A DNA stretch of 25,195 bases from CAJQQY01 sp964352225 (GTDB lineage: Bacteria > Bacteroidota > Bacteroidia > Chitinophagales > Saprospiraceae): NCBI GenBank assembly GCA_964352225.1, contig CAYGRM010000048.1, positions 1 through 25,195 of the forward strand, written 5' to 3'. Each line of letters opens with the position of its first letter. The stretch's first letter is position 1. This document shows, piece by piece, positions 1-5,833 of the stretch. Both the position numbers and the translations under genes were made by a program. The notes under the pieces are model-generated. The model saw only the letters and a program-made list of their open reading frames with translations, was not told where the DNA came from and did not search any database.

Positions 1-29
1 ACTATATGTTTTATAATGATAAAAACGGA

Positions 30-320
30 TTATATCGTATTGGTCAATACTTCAATAATCGTATAATAATCTTTGTTGGAAAGGGAGTAAAAAGAATTTT
101 TACCATCACGAGTAACGGCAACTACATTTTTATTTTTTAAAATTCGAAGGTGGTGGGAGGCAACAGCTTGTTCTATTTTTAGTTGCTCATGGATTTCACT
201 AACCGAAAGTTTTTCATTTTTATAAAGCATATCAATTATCGCAATACGGATAGGATGAGCTATAGCACGGAGTGTCTCGGTGGCATTTTCTAAAAAATTG
301 ATATTGAAATGTGTCTTCAT
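30..320 (-). CDS. ArsR-family winged-helix transcriptional regulator
   Basis: A 96-residue single-domain DNA-binding protein of the ArsR/SmtB fold. The N-terminal helices include the typical 'LRAIAHPIRIAIIDML' stretch (residues 17-32). The helix-turn-helix runs from about 38 to 62 and contains 'QAVASHHLRILK'. The beta wing follows, with 'VTRDGKNSFYSLS' (about 69-81). The length is normal for the minimal family. There is no cysteine in the whole protein, so the ArsR/CadC thiol metal site and the BigR/SqrR persulfide switch are both absent. His and Asp/Glu metal sites cannot be excluded. Family members usually act as dimeric repressors released by a ligand; here the ligand is unknown. It is transcribed divergently from the DUF294 gene across a 283-bp AT-rich gap with two dyads, so it may regulate itself or that neighbour (inference). 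The target further left is outside the window. Confidence 0.85.
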   Translation of the reverse strand: MKTHFNINFLENATETLRAIAHPIRIAIIDMLYKNEKLSVSEIHEQLKIEQAVASHHLRILKNKNVVAVTRDGKNSFYSLSNKDYYTIIEVLTNTI

Positions 321-471
321 AATTTAGAACAAATTTAAAAGATATTTACCATATAAAAGTATATATATATCTAAATATTTTAAAAAATATTAATATTCTG
401 TTCTTCTTTTTTGACTCTCGATTCTTTTTTTGAAGACATAATTTTAAATTACCCGATACCGATGCACTTAT

Positions 472-520
472 AATCTTTAGAAAAAAACTGATTTTTATCA
501 TCTTTTGATCTCTAAAGATT
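472..520. promoter_or_regulatory. Perfect 10-bp inverted repeat in the divergent gap
   Basis: AATCTTTAGA (472-481) is matched exactly by TCTAAAGATT (511-520), with a 29-base spacer. It lies between the divergently transcribed ArsR-type regulator and the DUF294 gene. It could be two operator half-sites or an RNA stem-loop in a leader. The arms are clear in the sequence; the function is inferred. Confidence 0.4.
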
Positions 521-537
521 TCAGACATTTAAGTTCT

Positions 538-574
538 TGTTCATAGAATTTTACCTAGCTATTAGGCATGAACA
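538..574. promoter_or_regulatory. Nested dyad just upstream of the DUF294 gene
   Basis: TGTTCAT (538-544) pairs with ATGAACA (568-574). Inside it lies a second dyad, CCTA (554-557) with TAGG (563-566). The element ends 29 bases before the ATG at 604. It may be an operator for the divergent ArsR-type protein or a leader hairpin. No exact TAnnTTTG promoter element was found beside it. Confidence 0.35.
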
Positions 575-603
575 CATAATTATTTTAAATTCATTCTACC
601 ATT

Positions 604-2538
604 ATGAATAATACTATTTCCATTCGAGTCTATGATTTTTTAAAAATTTATCCTCCTTTCTCTCTCGTACAAAAAGAGCGACTCATGAAGGTAGCAGAAA
701 AAATAGTTATCCAATATTATGAACCTCAACAATATATCTTTGAACAAGACACACCTATCTCTGATTATTTTTATGTCGTGAAAGAAGGTGCTGTTCAATT
801 ATTGAGAAAAGAAGAAGATCAAAAAATCCTGATCGATGAATGTGATGAAGGCGATGTATTTGGCATTCGACCATTGCTAGCAAAACGCCCCTATGTGGTA
901 TCTGCACAAGCAATGGAAGAAACTTTAATTTATGCCATTCATACTGATGACTTCCAAGATATTTTTAAAAATAATTCAGAAGTAGCATTTTATTTAGCTT
1001 CCAATTTTGCTGCAGGCGTGAGAAATCAATCTGCCGAAAAGAAAAAAGGGAAATTTTATTATGGAGCTCAAAAAGAAATTTCATCAAATTATAAATTGGT
1101 TGAAGTCCAATCTATTGAGAGTAGCAAAACACCCGTCACTTGTCTTCCTGATACCTTAATAAGTGAAGCAGCTAAGATCATGAGCAAAAATGGAGTAGGT
1201 TCCATCATTGTGGTTAATGATAAATTTCATCCTATGGGAATCACTACAGATCGAGATTTCAGGCAAGAGGTTGTCGCAGGATCAGTCTCCCCTACTCGAC
1301 CTGTTTCGGAAATTATGTCTTCTCCGGTGATCACCATTCCCCCAGATCGAACAGTAGCTGAAGTACAAATTGAAATGTTACAGCATAGAATTCATCACCT
1401 TTGTATCACCGAAGATGGAACGGTTCATTCCAAAATTTTAGGAATTATTTCTGAGCATGATTTGCTAGTGGTTCAAGCCAACAATCCAGCCGTTTTAATT
1501 CGAGAAATTAAAAAAGGAACTTCTGGCGCAACCCTTCGAAAAATTAGAGACAAGGCAGAAGTATTGTTACAAAAATATTTGGAGCAAGAAGTTTCGATAA
1601 AATTTATTTCTGAAATCATGTCAGAAATAAATGATGCATTAATCATTCGTGCCATTCAAATGGCTGAAAACGATTTGGAAGTGGTCGGTTACGAAAAACC
1701 ATCTGCCGATTTTTGCTGGCTAGCCTTAGGAAGCGAAGGTAGGAAAGAGCAATTACTGAGAACAGATCAAGACAATGCTTTAGTTTTTGAAAATGTAGCA
1801 GAGGAAGATTATAATGAAGTCAAAGGTTATTATTTCGCCTTAGCAGAAAATACTACTTTGATTTTGCATGAATGTGGATTTGAATATTGCCCTGCTGACA
1901 TGATGGCAAGTAATCCTCAATGGTGCATGTCTTTAGAACAATGGAAACAACAATTTTCTAAATGGATGAATCAACCTGGTACGAAAGAAGTGATGATGAC
2001 TACCATCTTTTTTGATTATCGTCCAATTCATGGAAATTTCAAATTGGCAGAAAAAATGACACAACATATTTTTGAAGGCATCGATCAGCAAGAAATTTAC
2101 CTTTCTCACTTGGCTAATAATGCTTTGCAAAATCCTCCTCCACTTAGTTTTTTTAGAAATTTTATTGTAGAAAAAAATGGCGAGCACGAAGATCAATTTG
2201 ATTTAAAAGCACGTGCCATGATGCCGCTCGCAGATGCTGCAAGAGTGCTCATTCTCAATGCTAAGGTTGGGCAAATTAATAATACGTTTGAACGATTTGA
2301 GAAGCTAGCAGAATTAGAGGAAAACAATCGAGAACTTTTTGAGCAGGCTGCAGATGCTTATGAAATATTGATGAGATTTAGAGCAACGCAAGGGCTGAAA
2401 CATATGGATAGTGGGCGTTTTGTAAAACCATCTGAATTGAATAAAATGCAAAGATTGATGCTGCGCAATAGTTTTCAACCTATACATGATTTACAAAGTT
2501 TGTTAAAAGTTCGATTTAGATTAAACCTATTTGGATGA
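604..2538 (+). CDS. cNMP-binding / CBS-pair / DUF294 nucleotidyltransferase-like signalling protein
   Basis: A 644-residue cytoplasmic multidomain protein with no signal peptide or membrane segment. Residues about 13-135 form a cyclic-nucleotide-binding (CAP_ED) beta barrel. Residues about 167-300 form two CBS domains, including 'GVGSIIVVND' and 'GIISEHDLLV'. Residues about 330-470 are a DUF294 nucleotidyltransferase-like domain with 'LGSEGRKEQ' (374-382) and 'TDQDN' (386-390), the GS...D-x-D pattern also seen in GlnD-type enzymes. The rest is the all-helical DUF294 C-terminal domain. The phosphate-binding cassette reads 'FGIRPLLAKRPYVVSAQA' and lacks the canonical Glu, so classical cAMP binding is doubtful. 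CBS pairs often bind adenine nucleotides. The stop codon overlaps the exonuclease start, so the two are probably co-translated. Nucleotidyl transfer to a protein or small molecule is plausible, but the substrate is unknown. Confidence 0.88.
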   Translation: MNNTISIRVYDFLKIYPPFSLVQKERLMKVAEKIVIQYYEPQQYIFEQDTPISDYFYVVKEGAVQLLRKEEDQKILIDECDEGDVFGIRPLLAKRPYVVSAQAMEETLIYAIHTDDFQDIFKNNSEVAFYLASNFAAGVRNQSAEKKKGKFYYGAQKEISSNYKLVEVQSIESSKTPVTCLPDTLISEAAKIMSKNGVGSIIVVNDKFHPMGITTDRDFRQEVVAGSVSPTRPVSEIMSSPVITIPPDRTVAEVQIEMLQHRIHHLCITEDGTVHSKILGIISEHDLLVVQANNPAVLIREIKKGTSGATLRKIRDKAEVLLQKYLEQEVSIKFISEIMSEINDALIIRAIQMAENDLEVVGYEKPSADFCWLALGSEGRKEQLLRTDQDNALVFENVAEEDYNEVKGYYFALAENTTLILHECGFEYCPADMMASNPQWCMSLEQWKQQFSKWMNQPGTKEVMMTTIFFDYRPIHGNFKLAEKMTQHIFEGIDQQEIYLSHLANNALQNPPPLSFFRNFIVEKNGEHEDQFDLKARAMMPLADAARVLILNAKVGQINNTFERFEKLAELEENNRELFEQAADAYEILMRFRATQGLKHMDSGRFVKPSELNKMQRLMLRNSFQPIHDLQSLLKVRFRLNLFG

Positions 2539-3209
2539 TGTTTAGCTTTTGGAAAAAGAAAAAAGAATATCCTGATTTTTGGAAAAACTATTTAGCTCAT
2601 TTTGATAATAAGCTAGCTAAACGAACGCCTATTAGTGAATTAAAATTTGTGATTTTCGACACGGAGACTTCTGGCTTTGATCCTAAAAAAGATAAACTCT
2701 TAACCATCGGAGCAGTTAGAGTGAGCAATAATCAAATTGACTTGAACGACAGTTTTGAAGTGAGGATTTTGCAAGAAGACATTTACAATACTGAAGCGAT
2801 ACCAATTCATGGTATCGTCCCTAACAAAGAGAAAGGAATCCCAAAAAATGAGGCCATTCAACAATTCATAAATTATTTGGGTAGTGATATTATCGTGGGG
2901 CAAAATATTGATTTCGATATCGCAATGATTAATCACGGTCTACAACCTTTAGTAAATGAAAAACTTAAAAACAAAAATTTAGATACTGCACAATTAGCGA
3001 AGAGAGCAGAACACCTTCGTTCCCCTCAAATGATGAGATCTTCTGAATTTACTTTGGATGCACTTTGCAAACGTTATAATATTCCAATGCATGATCGACA
3101 CAATGCTGCCGGAGATGCTTTGTTGACTGCTTTTTTATTCTTAAAATTAATGTCACAATTGAAAAAGAGAGGGGTAGTAACCTTGGGTGAATTATTCTAT
3201 TCTCTCTAA
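2535..3209 (+). CDS. DEDDh 3'-5' exonuclease (DnaQ/PolC-epsilon type)
   Basis: A 224-residue exonuclease of the DnaQ-like RNase T superfamily. All catalytic motifs are present: ExoI 'FDTETSG' with D42 and E44; ExoII 'GQNIDFD' with D128; ExoIII-epsilon 'HNAAGDA' with H189 and D194. These bind two metal ions and remove 3'-terminal nucleotides from DNA or RNA. The N-terminal 35 residues are basic and aromatic, outside the core fold, and could be a partner contact. The ATG sits in the ATGA overlap with the DUF294 stop (2535-2538); a second ATG follows at 2538. The protein is too short to include a polymerase and lacks the PHP or BRCT parts of PolC. It may be the replicative epsilon subunit, but its coupling to a signalling protein argues for an accessory exonuclease. 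The substrate is unknown. Confidence 0.88.
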   Translation: MMFSFWKKKKEYPDFWKNYLAHFDNKLAKRTPISELKFVIFDTETSGFDPKKDKLLTIGAVRVSNNQIDLNDSFEVRILQEDIYNTEAIPIHGIVPNKEKGIPKNEAIQQFINYLGSDIIVGQNIDFDIAMINHGLQPLVNEKLKNKNLDTAQLAKRAEHLRSPQMMRSSEFTLDALCKRYNIPMHDRHNAAGDALLTAFLFLKLMSQLKKRGVVTLGELFYSL

Positions 3210-3339
3210 CATTGATTTTTATCATCACTCCGTTTCAACAATTCGATCTTCTTTTTTTACCTTAAAAAAATAGTCTTGCTTACCTTTACTTGAAAGTAAA
3301 ATTATTAAAGTTAATTTAAAATGTCTTACTGACTATTCT

Positions 3340-3783
3340 ATGAAATTATATATCTCTTTTTTTACCTGCTTTTTCATGTTACTCATTTTCACTTGTTCAG
3401 ATATTGATGAATCAAAATCATGTCTTCCGCCTATCCAACCTAATCCAAATGGAGATAGTGAATTAGCACTTTTAATGCGAGAAATGTTTGATGATGGGAT
3501 GCGGATGAAACAACAAATTGAAAAGGGAGATAAGCTCGAAGTACTCGCGAAATTTGAAAAGATCCATTCTGCCCAAGCTACCGAACCTGAAAAAGCAGCA
3601 AGTAAAAAATTCAAGATGTATGCTGATGCCTACCTTAATATGATCGAACAATTAAAAGTTAGTTCTCCTGAAGATACCGAAGTTTTATTTCAGGGTTTGG
3701 TTGAAAGCTGCATGAATTGTCATCGAGCGATGTGCCCTGGCCCGATGGTTCGAATTAAAAAACTATATCTAAGCAAAAAATAA
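3340..3783 (+). CDS. Small exported c-type cytochrome, cytochrome c'-like
   Basis: A 147-residue protein with an N-terminal hydrophobic export segment (residues 4-18) ending in 'LIFTC'. This could be a loose lipobox with Cys19 lipidated, or an ordinary signal peptide. The mature part is highly helical ('ELALLMREMFDDGMRMKQQI', 'FKMYADAYLNMIEQL'). It ends with one heme-attachment motif, CMNCH, at 124-128. One C-terminal CXXCH after a four-helix-like region of about 100 residues is the layout of cytochrome c'/c556. Extra cysteines stand at 28 and 132. The expected place is the periplasm, for electron transfer or gas (NO) binding. It starts 130 bp after the exonuclease, with no clear terminator between them. 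No respiratory partner gene is present in the window. A C-terminal 'RIKKLYLSKK' gives a basic tail. Confidence 0.72.
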   Translation: MKLYISFFTCFFMLLIFTCSDIDESKSCLPPIQPNPNGDSELALLMREMFDDGMRMKQQIEKGDKLEVLAKFEKIHSAQATEPEKAASKKFKMYADAYLNMIEQLKVSSPEDTEVLFQGLVESCMNCHRAMCPGPMVRIKKLYLSKK

Positions 3784-4349
3784 GACCTCAGAGTATCACT
3801 TCCTTTAAAACTCTTTATGTATACTTCTCATAAATTGTTCGATACCCTATCTACAATAGAATAGCTAGCTATGTTATACGAGTGAAGTATAAATAATAAG
3901 ATTAAAATAATGGCGCAAAATTTAATTGATTGAGGGCGACTTTTTTTTCAAAAGTCAGGTTGTGTGATATATAATGAAATGTTGGGGGAAAATAATCTGC
4001 ATTGAAAACTAAAGGCTGGATGGTCTTACCATTTTCTGCTTCTCTGTGAAAGCAAGTTGGAGAAAGTTATAAGTGCCCCTCCCATGATAAACGCGCCTGT
4101 TGCAATGTACAGAATTAGCATAATAAACGTTTTTTTGCATTAAAAAAATATGGTTTCCTCTCTGTTATCATTTGAAGTTATGTGGATACTGCTAAAGTGA
4201 GGAAAATAAAACGGAATTCCAATATTTTTGACCATTAAAAATTAAAAAAAACAACATAACAATTCTTTTACGGAAGTTTAATGTTAAACAATATATTTAC
4301 GGTAATTTGATTTAAAATTTTAATGATGTAAACTCAGCAATATTTTAAA
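3784..4349. other. 566-bp intergenic region
   Basis: An AT-rich gap between the converging cytochrome and exchanger genes. It contains a 12-bp palindrome of ATAGCTAGCTAT type (3861-3872), a 7-bp stem GACTTTT/AAAAGTC (3938-3956) and a possible 31-codon minus-strand ORF (4026-4121). An exact plus-strand TAnnTTTG match at 4223-4230 has no gene after it. I see no RNA gene or mobile element. Confidence 0.6.
4026..4121 (-). CDS. Possible 31-residue membrane peptide
   Basis: An ATG-to-TAA minus-strand ORF of 31 codons. About 20 hydrophobic residues ('LILYIATGAFIMGGALITF') come first, then a polar basic tail 'SQRSRK' and a terminal Trp. This is the layout of a single-span membrane peptide with its C-terminus in the cytoplasm. 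An in-frame stop lies 18 bases before the ATG, so it is not a piece of a longer ORF. No promoter match or homology is visible. It could be chance in AT-rich DNA, and I do not recognise the family. Confidence 0.25.
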   Translation of the reverse strand: MLILYIATGAFIMGGALITFSNLLSQRSRKW

Positions 4350-5276
4350 TTACTTAAATAACTCAACCAAAAAGTAGATATAAAAAATCACCAAAATAAA
4401 TCCTTCCCATCGTGAGATACTTCGAGAAAAACACATCACTCCAAAAAGCATAGTCATCACAATCATTAATGGCAAGCTAAAAGATAAGATTTCAGGTTCG
4501 ACCACCACATGCCCCAGAAATGGCGGAATTCCAACTACAGCAAGTGTATTAAAAATATTAGAACCTAAAACATTTCCAATAGCAATTCCTGTTTTTCCTT
4601 TTTTAGCAGCATTCAAACTTACGATTACTTCGGGTAATGATGTGCCGAGTGCAACTGCTGATAATGCGATTACCCCTGAACCTATTCCTGCGATCACAGA
4701 TAATTCCTGAATAGCAACCACGGTATATTTTGCTCCTAGCCAAACTAGCAGAGCTCCAAAGATCATTAAAAGATAACTTTTAGTAGAAGCTTTGGGATGT
4801 TTTTCTTCTTGCTCTTCATTATCTGATTTTAAAGAATAAAACAAAAAAACTACGAGCGACAACAAAAGTAATCCTGCTTCAAAGTAAGATACATTTTGAT
4901 CCCTTACGATGAACCAAAGGAAGAAAGCTGTAAACCATAGATATGGCATATCTATTTTCCAAATATTCGTTTCTAGTTTTATTTCTTTCGTATAAATAGC
5001 TACCAGACCCAAAACCAAAGCAATGTTTGTAATATTCGAACCGACAACATTTCCCATCACAATTTGAGATTCTCCCTGAAATACACTCGCCACAGATGTA
5101 GCTAACTCAGGCAATGAAGTACCAAAAGCAATAATCGTAACACCAACTATATATTGAGAAATTCCAAGTGACAAGCCTATCTCTTCTGCTGAATCAATGA
5201 ACCAGTCTGATGCTTTCAGCAGGACAACAAGACTTCCAATAAAAAGACCAGCATAGGTTAATATTTCTGTATTCAT
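4350..5276 (-). CDS. CaCA-family Na+/Ca2+ (possibly K+-dependent) exchanger, YrbG/CaxA type
   Basis: A 308-residue inner-membrane antiporter with about ten hydrophobic helices. It has the two inverted alpha repeats of the calcium/cation antiporter superfamily. Repeat 1 holds 'GTSLPE' (52-57) and 'GNVVGSN' (75-81). Repeat 2 holds 'GTSLPE' (211-216) and 'GNVLGSN' (234-240). The glutamates and asparagines of these motifs coordinate the exchanged cations. The halves are joined by an acidic, lysine-containing loop at about 150-166 (SDNEEQEEKH), likely cytoplasmic. The length matches bacterial YrbG-type proteins. The expected role is Ca2+ export driven by Na+ entry. It is a single gene with its own likely promoter element at 5306-5313. 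Substrate specificity (Ca2+ versus other cations) cannot be read from the sequence. Confidence 0.92.
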   Translation of the reverse strand: MNTEILTYAGLFIGSLVVLLKASDWFIDSAEEIGLSLGISQYIVGVTIIAFGTSLPELATSVASVFQGESQIVMGNVVGSNITNIALVLGLVAIYTKEIKLETNIWKIDMPYLWFTAFFLWFIVRDQNVSYFEAGLLLLSLVVFLFYSLKSDNEEQEEKHPKASTKSYLLMIFGALLVWLGAKYTVVAIQELSVIAGIGSGVIALSAVALGTSLPEVIVSLNAAKKGKTGIAIGNVLGSNIFNTLAVVGIPPFLGHVVVEPEILSFSLPLMIVMTMLFGVMCFSRSISRWEGFILVIFYIYFLVELFK

Positions 5277-5305
5277 AAATTGTTAGGCTGAGATTTTTTG
5301 AACCG

Positions 5306-5313
5306 CAAAAGTA
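5306..5313 (-). promoter_or_regulatory. Bacteroidota -7 promoter element for the exchanger gene
   Basis: The minus strand reads TACTTTTG, an exact match to TAnnTTTG, ending 30 bases before the ATG. No convincing TTTG -33 element is visible at the usual spacing, so the call rests on the -7 match and its position. Confidence 0.45.
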
Positions 5314-5420
5314 CAATTTTTTATCTTTTGCCCTTGATTTTTCTATAAATGAAGAGAAAAAATTGATAGAATTTGATTTAAGATTTGTGACGTATGTTTT
5401 GAAGTGATCACAATCGAATT

Positions 5421-5557
5421 GGTTCTAGATGGTTTCATCTGGGTATTAAGTTATTGGGTAATGAGTTATTATTCGTACAATTTATAGAAGTACCATTTTG
5501 GAAATAACCAATAACCGATAACTATTTACAAATGACCAAATGAATTCATTTAGAACC
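5421..5557. repeat. MITE-like imperfect palindromic repeat
   Basis: The left arm begins GGTTCTAGATGGTTTCAT at 5421. The right arm ends with its near reverse complement, ATGAATTCATTTAGAACC, at 5557. Inward, AGTTATTGGGTAATGAGTTA on the left mirrors TAACCAATAACCGATAACT on the right. The element is about 137 bp with a short unpaired centre and no coding capacity. Runs of the GTTATTGG type are common in Bacteroidota intergenic repeats. No clear target-site duplication is seen. Confidence 0.5.
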
Positions 5558-5833
5558 ATCAAATCATTTCATTTCAAAAAAAGAATATTGTGCTATTTTA
5601 CAACCTTTCATATCTTCAAAAACGTTGAGAGTATTAAACTCTCGGTTCCTTTTCTCAAAACATAATGTGTTGTCAAGCGTATTATTATATAGAATATTGA
5701 ATTCATTTTTTCGTTATTTTCTTACATAATATTGATATTCAAATGTTAATCATTTTAAATGACCCTAAATTGGCAGATAAATTTTCCTTGATTAAATGAA
5801 AACTTACTAAATTGAACAAAATCCCACTTTGAT

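Larger units (their letters stand above)
5277..5833. other. 557-bp divergent intergenic region
   Basis: Lies between the minus-strand exchanger and the plus-strand T9SS cargo gene. It contains the exchanger -7 element (5306-5313) and an imperfect palindromic repeat (5421-5557). The remainder is AT-rich without a recognisable gene, and no exact TAnnTTTG was found for the plus-strand gene. Confidence 0.6.

Noticed and set aside
346..528. 60-residue minus-strand ORF in the ArsR-DUF294 gap
   Set aside because: The composition is Lys/Ile/Phe-rich, as expected from random AT-rich DNA; it spans one of the inverted repeats and has no domain.
4223..4230. Exact plus-strand TAnnTTTG promoter match
   Set aside because: No plus-strand gene follows; the exchanger gene is on the other strand, so this is likely a chance match in AT-rich DNA.
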